Positions 1-8,731 are shown, counted from the first letter of the stretch. The stretch: DNA of 33,555 bases from UBA4615 sp035628395 (GCA_035628395.1 DASPJX010000109.1:1-33555), one strand, 5' to 3'. Numbers and translations are program-made. Notes: a model not told the origin generated them from the letters alone.

Positions 1-224
1 TCTTCGCGCAGCGCGAGTTCCCTGCGGCGCGCTACGGCGAGGTGGTCGCGCGCATCTGGTCGATCGGGCAGCTCACCTTCGCGTTCGGGCCGATGGGCGC
101 CGGCGCGCTGCTCGCCGCCGCGGGCGGGCCCGCGCCGACGATCGCCGCGTGCCTCGCGTGCCAGCTCGCGGGCGCGGCGCTGTGCGCGGGCGGGCGGGCG
201 CCGAGCACGACGGCACGGACATGA
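1..224 (+). CDS. MFS transporter, C-terminal fragment (5' end outside window)
   Basis: The frame is open from base 3 to a TGA at 222-224, so only the last 73 or so residues of a protein that begins upstream are present. The fragment starts with a charged cytoplasmic-loop-like segment (FAQREFPAARYGEVVARI). It continues with a hydrophobic stretch containing FAFGPMGAGALLAAAGG and a last Ala/Cys/Leu-rich helix. The loop followed by a Gly/Pro-rich helix resembles the last two transmembrane helices of major facilitator permeases of the CynX/YbfB sort. The substrate cannot be read from this fragment. It converges on the AroE-like gene, with about 50 bp between the stop codons. Confidence 0.6.
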   Translation, partial: FAQREFPAARYGEVVARIWSIGQLTFAFGPMGAGALLAAAGGPAPTIAACLACQLAGAALCAGGRAPSTTART

Positions 225-273
225 CGCGCCGTCGCGACCGCGCGCCGGCGCGATCCGGCGCCCGGCCCGGCCG

Positions 274-1143
274 CTAGTCCACCCCTCGACCCCCGCGCGC
301 CGCCTCGAAGAAGTCGACGATCCGCTCGATCTGCCCGCGCATCATCTCGCGGCCCGGCACCGCGCGGGCGCCGCAGGCGCGGGCGAGCTCGAGCAGCGGC
401 GTGCGCTCCGGATCGACGACCGCGTCGAGCACCGCGAGCCGCGCGGGCAGCCGCTCGACGGCGAGCGGACGGCGCGGATCGCCGAGCATGCCGACCGGCG
501 TCGCGTTGACGAGCACGTCGACGTCCTCGAGCGCAGCGGCCGCCGCGACCGGATCGTCCTGCAGCGCCGGGCCGGCCGCGACGTCGAGCGCCGGCGCGAT
601 ACGCCGCGCGAGATCGACGGCACGCGCCGCGCGCGTCGCGTCGGCCTCGTGGATCCGCAGGCGGCGCGGTCCCTCGGTGGCGACCGCGACGGCGATCGCC
701 GCGCCCGCGCCGCCCGCCCCCAGCAGCAGCACCGAGCGGCCCGCGAGCGGGGCGCCCGCGCGCCGCAGGCCCTCGACGCAGCCCTGTCCGTCGAAGGCCT
801 CGCCGCGCCAGCGGCCGTCGGCGCCGCGGGCCAGCGCGTTCAGCGCCCCCACGGTCGCGGCCTGCGGACCGAGCTCGTCGGCGAGGGCGAGCGCGGCCGC
901 CTTGAACGGGATCGTGAAGATCAGCCCGTCGAGGTTGCCGACGCGCATCAGTCGAGGCAGCGCGTCGTCGAAGTCGGCCGCGCGCACGTGCAGCGGCACG
1001 AGCACCGCGTTCGCGCCGCGGCGGCGCAGCGACCAGGTGACCATCTGCGGCGAGCGCACCTGCTCGATCGGATCGCCGACGATCGCGTACATCCGGGTGC
1101 GTCCGTCGATCCAGGGCACCTCGTCGGGGGCGTGGGCGTCCAT
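274..1143 (-). CDS. Shikimate/quinate dehydrogenase-family protein (AroE-like, divergent)
   Basis: This 289-residue protein has the two-domain AroE fold. The N-terminal substrate domain carries IVGDPIEQVRSP (residues 21-32) and TIPFK (77-81). The NADP-binding Rossmann domain carries LLLGAGGAGAA (139-149), and NATPVGM lies further on. Catalytic-type Lys81, Asn102 (GALNAL) and Asp118 are present. The usual N-V-T before PFK reads I-F-T, and the usual G-x-N-T-D reads G-E-A-F-D. These changes suggest a paralogue acting on a shikimate- or quinate-like substrate rather than the housekeeping AroE. ATG at 1143 has a GGAG six bases upstream; Met18 is an alternative start. It lies 76 bp downstream of the glutathione transferase gene on the same strand, so the two are probably co-transcribed. 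Confidence 0.82.
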   Translation of the reverse strand: MDAHAPDEVPWIDGRTRMYAIVGDPIEQVRSPQMVTWSLRRRGANAVLVPLHVRAADFDDALPRLMRVGNLDGLIFTIPFKAAALALADELGPQAATVGALNALARGADGRWRGEAFDGQGCVEGLRRAGAPLAGRSVLLLGAGGAGAAIAVAVATEGPRRLRIHEADATRAARAVDLARRIAPALDVAAGPALQDDPVAAAAALEDVDVLVNATPVGMLGDPRRPLAVERLPARLAVLDAVVDPERTPLLELARACGARAVPGREMMRGQIERIVDFFEAARGGRGVD

Positions 1144-1219
1144 GCGGGCTCCGGGGGCCGGACGATGCCGGATCGTCGCGTGCGCCGGACGCGCGGGGCG
1201 TCCGGCGCGACCGTGCGAG

Positions 1220-1915
1220 TCAGCCCTTCTTCAGCCGCTCGTTCTGCGGGAACATCGCGCGCCGCGCCTCGTCGTCCATCTCGGTCTTGAACGCGTGGCG
1301 CTTGCGCAGCGCCTCGACGCGCTGCGCGGCCGGGCGCGCGCCGATCTCGTCGAGCAGGCGCTTGACGTTCGGATAGCGCGTCCACGGGTCCTCGAGGCCG
1401 AGCACGTGCGGCACGAGCCGCGCCCAGCCCCAGAACGCCATGTCGCAGATGCCGTACTCGCCGCCGGCGATCCAGCGGTTCGCGGCGAGGCGGTCGTCGA
1501 GGATCTTCCAGTGGCGGTGCGCCTCGAAGTCGTAGCGGTTCAGCGCGTACTCCTTCGGCTCGGGCGCCGCGTGGCGGAAGTGCACCGACTGGCCCGAGTA
1601 CGGGCCGATGCCGCTCGCGATGAACATCAGCCACGCGAGCGTCTCGGCGCGCGCCGGCGAGCGGACGTCGGCGGCGACGAAGCGGCCGTGCTTGTCGGCG
1701 AGCCACAGCAGGATCGCGTTGCTGTCGAAGACGACGACGCCGTCGTCCTCGATCGCCGGGACCTTCGCGTTCGGGTTGATCGCGAGGAACGACGCGGCGT
1801 GCTGCTCGCCCCGGCGGGTGTCGACCGGGATCGCCTCGTACGGCAGGCCCAGCTCCTCGAGCAGCAGCGCCACCTTCATCGGATTGGGCGCGAGGTTGTA
1901 CCAGAACTTCAGCAT
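1220..1915 (-). CDS. Glutathione S-transferase family protein (YfcG/YghU-like)
   Basis: The 231-residue product has an N-terminal thioredoxin-like domain and an all-helical C-terminal domain. Features are a start FWYNLAPNPMKVALLLEEL, the glutathione-contact block NPNAKVPAI near residue 50, and the DSNAILLWLA helix that carries the Glu/Asp-Ser glutathione-binding pair (here D-S). Asn11 sits where the nu-class YfcG enzymes have a conserved Asn. Those enzymes reduce disulfides with glutathione instead of conjugating it; I infer a similar role. The C-terminal helix includes the N-capping type motif GGEYGICDMAFWGW. ATG at 1915 follows a GAGAGGA ribosome binding site. It is the first gene of a likely two-gene unit with the AroE-like gene. 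Confidence 0.85.
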   Translation of the reverse strand: MLKFWYNLAPNPMKVALLLEELGLPYEAIPVDTRRGEQHAASFLAINPNAKVPAIEDDGVVVFDSNAILLWLADKHGRFVAADVRSPARAETLAWLMFIASGIGPYSGQSVHFRHAAPEPKEYALNRYDFEAHRHWKILDDRLAANRWIAGGEYGICDMAFWGWARLVPHVLGLEDPWTRYPNVKRLLDEIGARPAAQRVEALRKRHAFKTEMDDEARRAMFPQNERLKKG

Positions 1916-2027
1916 CGTGTCGGGTCCTCTCGGGAAGGTCGGTGCGGCGCGCCGCGGCGCCGGGGTGCGCAGTGTGGCACGGCGGGCGGGGCGTCCGGGC
2001 CCGCGAGCGCGCTCCGGCGCGCCCGGC

Positions 2028-2846
2028 TCAGGCCGCGGGCGGGATCGGCTTCAGCGGCCCGTCGAAGCGCTCCTTCATCGGCGGGGCGGCGAGCGGCGGG
2101 AACTCGATCGGCTCGAACGGCACCTCGACGTCGGGCACGCGGTCGAGCAGGTCGCGGATCAGCGTGAGCCGGCCGCGGCGCTGGTCGCCGAAGTCGACGA
2201 GCGTCCACGGCGCGTGCGCCGTGTGCGTCGCCTCGAGCATCGCGTCGCGCGCGCGACCGTACTCGGCGTACTTCGCGCGCGCCTGCAGGTCGATCGGCGA
2301 GAGCTTCCAGCGCTTGAGCGGATCCTCGAGCCGCTCGCGCAGCCGCTCCTCCTGCTGCGCCTGGTCGACCGCGAGCCAGTACTTGAGCAGCAGGATGCCG
2401 TCGTCGACGAGCAGCTTCTCGAACACCGGCGCCTGCTCGAGGAAGCGCCGGTACTCGTCGTCGGTGCACCAGCCCATCACGCGCTCCACGCCGGCGCGGT
2501 TGTACCAGCTGCGGTCGAACAGCACGAGCTCGCCGGCCGACGGCAGGTGGGCCGCGTAACGCTGGAAGTACCACTGGGTGCGCTCGGCCTCGCTCGGCTT
2601 GGACAGCGCGACGACGCGGCACTGGCGCGGGCTCAGCACGTCGGCGATCGCGCGGATCGCGCCGCCCTTGCCGGCGGTGTCGCGGCCCTCGAAGACGACG
2701 ACCATCCGCCGTCCGGTGTGGCGCAGCCATCGCGCGAGGCGGTCGAGCTCGACCTCCAGCGGCTCGAGGGCCGCCTCGTACGCCTTGCGCGACATCGACT
2801 CGCGTTCCTGCGCGCCGTCGTCCTTCTTCGACTTGCCGCCGCCCAT
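2028..2846 (-). CDS. ppk2: Polyphosphate kinase 2 (PPK2)
   Basis: This 272-residue kinase transfers phosphate between polyphosphate and nucleotides. It has the PPK2 fold: Walker A GRDTAGKGG at residues 54-62, the Walker-B-like DRSWYNRAGVERVMGW starting at Asp111, and the lid region LLLKYWLAVDQAQQEERL near 152-170 with basic residues that contact polyphosphate. The length and the single catalytic domain fit class I PPK2; class alone does not settle whether ADP, GDP or a monophosphate is preferred. ATG at 2846 gives a short Lys/Asp-rich leader typical of the family. The gene is divergent from the thioesterase gene across about 150 bp and sits 112 bp upstream of the glutathione transferase gene. 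Confidence 0.92.
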   Translation of the reverse strand: MGGGKSKKDDGAQERESMSRKAYEAALEPLEVELDRLARWLRHTGRRMVVVFEGRDTAGKGGAIRAIADVLSPRQCRVVALSKPSEAERTQWYFQRYAAHLPSAGELVLFDRSWYNRAGVERVMGWCTDDEYRRFLEQAPVFEKLLVDDGILLLKYWLAVDQAQQEERLRERLEDPLKRWKLSPIDLQARAKYAEYGRARDAMLEATHTAHAPWTLVDFGDQRRGRLTLIRDLLDRVPDVEVPFEPIEFPPLAAPPMKERFDGPLKPIPPAA

Positions 2847-2998
2847 CGTCGTGCCCCCGATCGTCGAGACGCGCCGATGCTCGCACGCGGGCGACGGCCG
2901 TGTCGACGCGCGGACGCCGCGCCGGAAGCGGAACCGGGCCGCGGGGCGGATGTGGCATCCTCGACGGCTCCCCGCCGATCCGCACCCGTCCTCCCCAC

Positions 2999-3844
2999 AT
3001 GGCGAACTTCTCCGACATCGCGTCGCGCCCGGCCGCGACGTCCCCCGACGGCCGCGCCGAGTTCGCGGCCGAGATCGAGGCCGGCTGGCTGCAGGGCCGC
3101 GTGGCCTTCGGCGGCCTGCAGGGCGCGCTCGGCGCGATCGCGATGCGCGCGGCCGTCGGCGACGCGCCGATGCTGCGCGCGCTGCAGGCGACCTTCGTCG
3201 GCGCGGTGCAGCCGGGCCCGGCGCGCGCGATCGCGAGCGTCGTGCGGCGCGGCCGCGCGGTCGTGCACGCGCAGTGCACGCTGTGGTCCGGCGACGCGCC
3301 CGCGGCGCTCTTCGTCGGGCTGTACGGCGCGGCGCGCGCCTCGAAGGTCCGCGTCGACATGCCGAGCCCCGAGGGCCTGCAGGGGCCCGACGCGCTGCGC
3401 GAGACGCCGTACATGCCCGACCGGATGCCCGGCTTCCTGCAGCACTACGCGCAGCGCTGGGCCGGCGGCGCGCCGCCGTACTCCGGCCGGCCCTACCGGC
3501 CCGCGAGCCTGTGGACGCGGCTGCGCGAGGCCGCGCCCGCGACCGGCGAGCCGCCCGCCGCGCTCGCGACGCCCGCCGTGCGCGAGGCCAACCTCGTCGC
3601 GGTCGCCGACCTGCCGCCGTCGCCCGCGCTGTCGATGCTCGAGTCGCGCGCGCCCGGCGCGTCGCTCACCTGGCTGCTCGAGTTCGTCGAGGACCCGCGC
3701 ACCGTCGACCCCGCCGCCTGGACGCTGCTGCACACCGAGACGCGGCACGCCGCCGACGGCTACACGAGCCAGACCGCCCGGCTCTGGGACGCGGCCGGCC
3801 GCCCGCTGGCGGTCAGCCACCAGACGACGGCGATCTTCGACTGA
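2999..3844 (+). CDS. Acyl-CoA thioesterase, TesB-like double hot-dog family
   Basis: The product is 281 residues with two hot-dog halves. An N-terminal half has FGGLQGALGAIAMRAA near residue 40, the position where these enzymes have their first hot-dog helix. The C-terminal half ends LWDAAGRPLAVSHQTTAIFD, the typical finish of TesB/4HBT_3 thioesterases. The family hydrolyses acyl-CoA to free acid and CoA in the cytoplasm. I chose ATG at 2999 because the protein then begins MANFSDIAS in the normal family register. An in-frame ATG at 2900 would add 33 low-complexity residues. No good Shine-Dalgarno precedes 2999, so translation may be leaderless or weak. The quinone oxidoreductase gene starts 31 bp downstream, making a likely operon. 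Confidence 0.82.
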   Translation: MANFSDIASRPAATSPDGRAEFAAEIEAGWLQGRVAFGGLQGALGAIAMRAAVGDAPMLRALQATFVGAVQPGPARAIASVVRRGRAVVHAQCTLWSGDAPAALFVGLYGAARASKVRVDMPSPEGLQGPDALRETPYMPDRMPGFLQHYAQRWAGGAPPYSGRPYRPASLWTRLREAAPATGEPPAALATPAVREANLVAVADLPPSPALSMLESRAPGASLTWLLEFVEDPRTVDPAAWTLLHTETRHAADGYTSQTARLWDAAGRPLAVSHQTTAIFD

Positions 3845-3875
3845 CCGCCCGCCCGCGCCGACGGGGAGGACCGCG

Positions 3876-4868
3876 ATGACCGACCGCCCGCTCGCATGGC
3901 GCTGCCACCGCCTCGCCGACGACCTGTCGGGGCTCTCGCTCGACCCGCTCGACCCGGCCCCGCCGGCGCCCGGGCAGGTCGCGCTGCGCGTGCGGGCCGC
4001 GGCGCTCAACTTCCCCGACCTGCTGATGACCCGCGGCGGCTACCAGTACGCGCCGCCGCTGCCGTTCGTGCCCGGGATGGAGGGCGCCGGCGTCGTCGAG
4101 GCGCTCGGCGAGGGCGTCGAGGGCTGGCGCGTCGGCGACGCCGCCTGCTTCCAGGGCTACACCGGCGCGCTCGCGCAGCGCGCGCTCGTGCCGGCGTCGT
4201 CGCTGTCGCCGGTGCCGCCCGGATTCGACTGGCCCGAGGCCGCGGCCTGGCAGGTCGGCGCGCTGACCGCGTACGTCGCGGTCGTCGTGCGCGGCGCGCT
4301 GCGGGCCGGCGAGACGCTGCTCGTGCACGGCGCGACCGGCGGCATGGGCGCCGCCGCCGTGCGGCTGGGCGCGCGGCTCGGCGCGACCGTGATCGCCACC
4401 GGCAGCGACCCGGCGCGGCTCGAGCTGCTGCGCCCGCTCGGGGCGACCCACCTCGTGGGCTCGCGCGGCGACTTCCCGGGCGAGGTGAAGGCGCTGACCG
4501 GCGGGCGCGGCGCCGACGTGATCTACGACCCGGTCGGCGGCGACGTGTTCGACCGCTCGACGAAGTGCATCGCGTTCGGCGGCCGGCTGCTCGTCGTCGG
4601 CTTCGCGGCCGGACGCCGGCCGACCCTGGCCGCCAACCACGTGCTGATCAAGGGCTACTCGGTCGTCGGCGTGCGGGCCGGCGAGTGGCTGCGGCAGCGG
4701 CCCGCCGACGCGCCGGGCATCCGCGCCGAGATCGCGCGGCTCGCCGCCGACGGCACGTTCCGTCCGCTGGTGGGCGCGCGCTTCCCGTTCGATCGCGCGC
4801 CCGACGCGCTGCGCGCGATGGAGCGGCGCGAGGCGCCGGGCAAGATCCTCGTCGACATGGTCGGCTGA
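3876..4868 (+). CDS. NADPH:quinone oxidoreductase, zinc-independent MDR family
   Basis: This 330-residue protein belongs to the medium-chain dehydrogenase/reductase superfamily. The GroES-like N-terminal half has AAALNFPDLLMTRGGYQ and PFVPGMEGAGVVEALGEGV. The NADP-binding half carries LLVHGATGGMGAAAVRL, with the A-x-x-G-G-x-G fingerprint, followed by GATVIATGSD. The catalytic and structural zinc cysteines of alcohol dehydrogenases are missing, as in quinone oxidoreductases (QorA/Cryp type). These reduce quinones or enoyl ketones with NADPH in the cytoplasm. ATG at 3876 follows a strong GGGGAGGA. The thioesterase gene just upstream suggests joint expression, perhaps in acyl or enoyl-CoA metabolism, but the substrate is unknown. 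Confidence 0.88.
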   Translation: MTDRPLAWRCHRLADDLSGLSLDPLDPAPPAPGQVALRVRAAALNFPDLLMTRGGYQYAPPLPFVPGMEGAGVVEALGEGVEGWRVGDAACFQGYTGALAQRALVPASSLSPVPPGFDWPEAAAWQVGALTAYVAVVVRGALRAGETLLVHGATGGMGAAAVRLGARLGATVIATGSDPARLELLRPLGATHLVGSRGDFPGEVKALTGGRGADVIYDPVGGDVFDRSTKCIAFGGRLLVVGFAAGRRPTLAANHVLIKGYSVVGVRAGEWLRQRPADAPGIRAEIARLAADGTFRPLVGARFPFDRAPDALRAMERREAPGKILVDMVG

Positions 4869-4927
4869 GCGCAGGTCGCTCATCCGGTCGGGCAGGCGGC
4901 GGCGGGCGGCGACGGACGGCGCCGCGC

Positions 4928-5056
4928 GGGCGCGATCGCGCCCCCGATCGGTGCACGGCGGCCGTCCGGCGCCGCGCGGTCGGCGCCTGCGCCACGCTCG
5001 GCGGCCGCCGGCGCTCGCCGGAGGGCCGTCCGACGGCCCCGGCTCCGGCGCCGGAG
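4928..5056. repeat. Cluster of GC-rich palindromes upstream of the GGDEF-EAL gene
   Basis: The 228-bp gap between the quinone oxidoreductase and the GGDEF-EAL gene contains three clean palindromes. GGGCGCGATCGCGCCC lies at 4928-4943, the stem GGGCCG-TCCGA-CGGCCC at 5023-5039, and CTCCGGCGCCGGAG at 5043-5056. None is followed by a T-run. They could end transcription from upstream, form a structured leader for the downstream gene, or act as protein-binding sites. No coding region is evident in the gap. Confidence 0.4.
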
Positions 5057-5096
5057 GCCGCCGCCGATACTCGGAGGGCGTCCTCTTCCAAGAACG

Positions 5097-8000
5097 ATGA
5101 GCCCTCCTCGACTCCTCTCGCGCTGGCTCGGCCGGCTCCGCGTGAGCCGCAAGCTCATGCTGATCTACCTGCTCGACCTCACCGCCGTCATCTTCGTGTC
5201 GGCGATCCTGGTCGAGGAGAAGTACCTGGCCATCGACTTCGCCCGCAAGGAGCTGCAGGGGCAGCGCTACCTGCCGCCGGTGCGCGAGGCGCTGACGGCG
5301 CTGGTGCGGCCGGCGCCCGGCGCGCCGCTCGATCGCGAGGCGCTCGGGCGCGGCGCCGAGGCGGTGCGCCGCGCCGAGCTCGCGCACGGCGAGGGGCTGG
5401 GCACCGCCGATCCCGCCGCCGCGTTCGCCGCCGCGCTCGAGGCCGGGCGGGTCGACCGCGGGACGGCGTACCTCGCGGGGCGCGCGCTGCTCGTGCGGAT
5501 CGCCAACCAGTCGAACCTGATCCTCGACCCCGATCTCGACAGCTACTACACGATGTCGCTCGCGCTGCTGCGGCTGCCCGAGCTGCTCGAGGTCGTGGCC
5601 GGCTCGTCGCCCGGCGACGAGACGCGCGAGCGCCTGGCCGGCCGCCTCGAGGCGGCCGCCCACGGCATCGAGTCGGACTTCGCCGAGGCGATGGCCGCGG
5701 GCGACGCGCGGCTGCGCGAGCGGCTGCGCCCGGTCGCGAAGGCGCTGCGCGCGTCGCTCGCCGACGCGCGCGCCGACGGCGACGACGCGGCCCTGCGCGC
5801 GCGGCTGCTCGACGACGCCGACGCCGCGTGGATCGCGCTCGAGGCCGAGCTCGGGCGGCTGCTGCAGGCACGGATCGACCGGCTGTTCGCGCGGATGTGG
5901 CTGCACCTCGGCACCGCGCTCGCGCTGCTCGCGGCGATCCTGTCGGTGGTCACGCTCGTCGCGCGCCAGATCGCCGTGCCGCTGCGGCACCTGTCGGACG
6001 TCGCCGACCGCGTCCGCACGACCGGCGACCGGCAGCTGCGCGCGCGCTGGGACAGCAGCGACGAGATCGGCCGCACCGTCGCCGCGTTCAACGAGATGCT
6101 CGAGCAGCTCGAGCGCCAGCGGCTCGCGCAGCAGGCGCTCGCCGCGCGCGCGAGCGCCGCGCAGGCGCAGCGCGAGCTGCTCGAGGCGATCCCGATCCCG
6201 CTCGTCGTGACCGCGATCCCGCGCCACGAGGTGCTGCACGCGAACGAGCCCGCGGCCTCGTGGCTGCGGCCCGAGCTCGACGACCCGTGGGCGCGCGGGC
6301 TCGAGCCGGCCGCGCGCGCGCGGCTCTTCCAGCAGCTCTCCGACGCCGGCGCGGTCCACGAGTTCGAGGTCCGATGGAACGGCGACGCGGGGCCCTCGTG
6401 GGCGGTGCTGTCGGCCCGGCGGCTGCGCTACCAGGACCGCGAGGCGGTGCTGGTCACGTTCACCCCGATCAACGTGCTGAAGCAGCTCGAGCAGCGGCTC
6501 GCGCTGTGGGCGAAGGTGTTCGAGGCGTCGTCCGAGGGCATCGTCATCATGTCGGCCGACCGCCGGATCGTCGGCGTGAACCGCGCGTTCTCGCGCTCGA
6601 CCGGCCACGAGTTCGCCGAGATCGCCGGCGAGCGCCTCGAGTCGATGCTCGCCGGCCCGGAGGCCGCGCGGCTCGCCCGCACCGTCGTCGAGGCGCTCGA
6701 GTCCGGCGACGCGTGGCAGGGCGAGGTGTGGCTGAAGCGGCGGGGCGCCGAGCCCTATCCGGCGTGGCTGATGCTGTCGGCCGTGCGCGACGCGGCGGCC
6801 GGCTCGCGGCCGAGCCACTACATCGGCCTGTCGGTCGACGTCACCGACCGGCGCCGCACCGAGAAGCGGATCGAGTTCCTCGCGCACCACGACGTGCTGA
6901 CCGAGCTGCCGAACCGCACGGTCTGCGTCGACCGGCTGCGCGAGGCGATCCGGCGGCCCCGCGGCCCGGAGCGCGTCGCGGTGCTGTTCATCGACCTCGA
7001 CCGCTTCAAGCAGGTCAACGACGTGCACGGCCATCCGGCCGGCGACCGGCTGCTGCAGGTGGTCGGCACGCGGCTGCGCGAGTCGGTGCGCGCGCACGAC
7101 ACCGTGTGCCGCCTCGGGGGCGACGAGTTCGTCGTGCTGATCGACGGCTTCGAGCGCGACGAGGAGGTCGCCCGGCTCGTCGACGAGCGGATCCGCCCGA
7201 ACCTCGTCGGCGCGGTGCGGCTCGACGACACCGTGCTGCACGTCTCGTGCAGCATCGGCGTCGCGGTCTGGCCGCGCGACGGCGACGACGTCGAGACGCT
7301 GATGCGCCACGCCGACGCGGCGATGTACTCGGCGAAGGCCGCCGGGCGCAACGCGGTGCGCTGGTTCTCGCCCGAGCTCACCGAGCGCGTGCGGACCCGC
7401 GCGACGATCGAGAGCGCGCTGCGCGGCGCGTGGGAGCGCGGCGAGCTCGCGCTGCACTGGCAGCCGCGGATCGACGCGCGCGACGGGCGCATCGTCGGCG
7501 CCGAGGGGCTGCTGCGCTGGACCCACCCGGAGCTCGGGGAGGTGCCGCCGGCGCGCTTCGTGCCGATCGCCGAGGAGTCGGGCCTGATCCGGCCGCTCGG
7601 GCGATGGGTGATCGAGCGGGCCTGCGCGCAGCAGGCGGCCTGGGCCGCCGAGGGCCTCGGACGGCTGCCGGTGTCGATCAACCTGTCGTCGACGCAGCTC
7701 GACGACGAGGCGCTGCCGCTCGTGCTGCAGGAGTGCCTGCGGCACCACGGGGTGCCCGCCCGCACGCTCGAGCTCGAGGTCACCGAGTCGGTGATCATCG
7801 ACGACGCGCGGCCCGCGCTCGACCGGCTGCGCGCGCTCGGCGTGCTGCTGTCGATCGACGACTTCGGCACCGGCTACTCGAGCCTCAGCTACCTGAAGCG
7901 CTTCCCGATCGACAAGCTGAAGATCGACCGCTCGTTCGTGCACGACATGCTCGACGACCCGACCGACCGGGCGATCGTGCGTGCGATCGTCGGCCTCGGG

Positions 8001-8270
8001 CACACGCTCGGGCTCGCGGTCGTCGCCGAGGGCGTCGAGACCGCGGCGCAGGCCGATGCGCTGCGCGAGGAGGGCTGCGACGAGCTGCAGGGCTGGCTGT
8101 TCGACCGCGCGATGCCGGCCGAGGCGCTCGCGCGCCGGCTGCGCGAGGCGGCTCAGCCGAAGGGACGCACGCCGATCAGCGCGCCGTGGAGCCCGAACGC
8201 GAACGCCGCCCAGGCGACGAGGCCCGCGACGACGGCGATCGCGTCGCGCGAGGCCGGGCCGGTCGCGTAG
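5097..8270 (+). CDS. Membrane HAMP-PAS-GGDEF-EAL cyclic-di-GMP enzyme
   Basis: The product has 1057 residues. A first membrane helix (about 19-39) and a second (about 267-290) bracket a helical periplasmic sensor region. Then come HAMP (290-345), a PAS-like region (about 355-460), a clearer PAS domain (about 468-585), GGDEF (590-755) and EAL (765-1019). The GGDEF site is intact (GGDEF at 674-678). It has an inhibitory RxxD site five residues upstream (Arg665, Asp668), so a feedback-inhibited diguanylate cyclase is plausible. The EAL motif reads E-G-L at 803-805, but the other phosphodiesterase residues are present: Asn862, Glu894, Asp921/Asp922, Lys942, Glu978, Gln998. Both activities are therefore possible. 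The start has no obvious Shine-Dalgarno but matches the usual short basic leader before the first helix. The last 38 or so residues lie beyond the EAL fold and are antisense to nnrU. Confidence 0.93.
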   Translation: MSPPRLLSRWLGRLRVSRKLMLIYLLDLTAVIFVSAILVEEKYLAIDFARKELQGQRYLPPVREALTALVRPAPGAPLDREALGRGAEAVRRAELAHGEGLGTADPAAAFAAALEAGRVDRGTAYLAGRALLVRIANQSNLILDPDLDSYYTMSLALLRLPELLEVVAGSSPGDETRERLAGRLEAAAHGIESDFAEAMAAGDARLRERLRPVAKALRASLADARADGDDAALRARLLDDADAAWIALEAELGRLLQARIDRLFARMWLHLGTALALLAAILSVVTLVARQIAVPLRHLSDVADRVRTTGDRQLRARWDSSDEIGRTVAAFNEMLEQLERQRLAQQALAARASAAQAQRELLEAIPIPLVVTAIPRHEVLHANEPAASWLRPELDDPWARGLEPAARARLFQQLSDAGAVHEFEVRWNGDAGPSWAVLSARRLRYQDREAVLVTFTPINVLKQLEQRLALWAKVFEASSEGIVIMSADRRIVGVNRAFSRSTGHEFAEIAGERLESMLAGPEAARLARTVVEALESGDAWQGEVWLKRRGAEPYPAWLMLSAVRDAAAGSRPSHYIGLSVDVTDRRRTEKRIEFLAHHDVLTELPNRTVCVDRLREAIRRPRGPERVAVLFIDLDRFKQVNDVHGHPAGDRLLQVVGTRLRESVRAHDTVCRLGGDEFVVLIDGFERDEEVARLVDERIRPNLVGAVRLDDTVLHVSCSIGVAVWPRDGDDVETLMRHADAAMYSAKAAGRNAVRWFSPELTERVRTRATIESALRGAWERGELALHWQPRIDARDGRIVGAEGLLRWTHPELGEVPPARFVPIAEESGLIRPLGRWVIERACAQQAAWAAEGLGRLPVSINLSSTQLDDEALPLVLQECLRHHGVPARTLELEVTESVIIDDARPALDRLRALGVLLSIDDFGTGYSSLSYLKRFPIDKLKIDRSFVHDMLDDPTDRAIVRAIVGLGHTLGLAVVAEGVETAAQADALREEGCDELQGWLFDRAMPAEALARRLREAAQPKGRTPISAPWSPNANAAQATRPATTAIASREAGPVA

Positions 8271-8731
8271 CGGGTGCCCGCGCGCCGGTCGCGCCGGCGC
8301 GAGGCCGCGTACAGCGCGACCGCCCACGCGAGGAAGCCGCCGAACAGCAGCAGGTCGCCGAGCCGGCCGTTGGCGAGCAGGTGCGCGAGCGCCCAGAGCT
8401 TCACGCCGAGCACCATCGGATGGCCGACCGCGGCCCGGATCCGGTTGCCCGGCACGTACGCGGCGGCGAGCAGCACGAAGGCCGGCACCGTCAGCGCCGC
8501 GGCGAGATGGCGCGTCCAGGTCGGCGGGCTCCAGAGCTCGACCGGCACGCCGCGCGACAGGCCGTAGCCCCAGACGACGAGCCCGAGACCGATCGCCGAC
8601 ACGAGCGAGTAGCCGCCCTTCCACGCGCCCTCGCCGAGGCGGGCGAGCTGCGCGCCGCGCCAGCCGTCGGCGAACACCCGCACCGAGTGCACCCCCAGGA
8701 ACAGCAGCAGTCCGATCACGAGCACGGTCAT
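8153..8731 (-). CDS. NnrU family membrane protein
   Basis: This 192-residue integral membrane protein has about six hydrophobic helices, beginning MTVLVIGLLLFLGVHS. The blocks HSVRVFADGWR, WGYGLSRG and GHPMVLGVKLWALAHLLANG are typical of the NnrU/MAPEG-like methyltransferase-fold membrane family. NnrU was named from a nitric-oxide-reduction gene region in Rhodobacter. In most genomes, including this one, there are no denitrification genes beside it, and its biochemical role is not established. I chose ATG at 8731 because GGGAGGG lies 11 bases upstream and the first helix then starts at once; a longer frame adds only low-complexity sequence. Its 3' 118 bp overlap the 3' end of the convergent GGDEF-EAL gene. 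Confidence 0.85.
   Translation of the reverse strand: MTVLVIGLLLFLGVHSVRVFADGWRGAQLARLGEGAWKGGYSLVSAIGLGLVVWGYGLSRGVPVELWSPPTWTRHLAAALTVPAFVLLAAAYVPGNRIRAAVGHPMVLGVKLWALAHLLANGRLGDLLLFGGFLAWAVALYAASRRRDRRAGTRYATGPASRDAIAVVAGLVAWAAFAFGLHGALIGVRPFG

Noticed and set aside
8153..8731. Denitrification gene region because of nnrU
   Set aside because: No nitrite or nitric oxide reductase genes or regulators accompany it; NnrU proteins are widespread without them.
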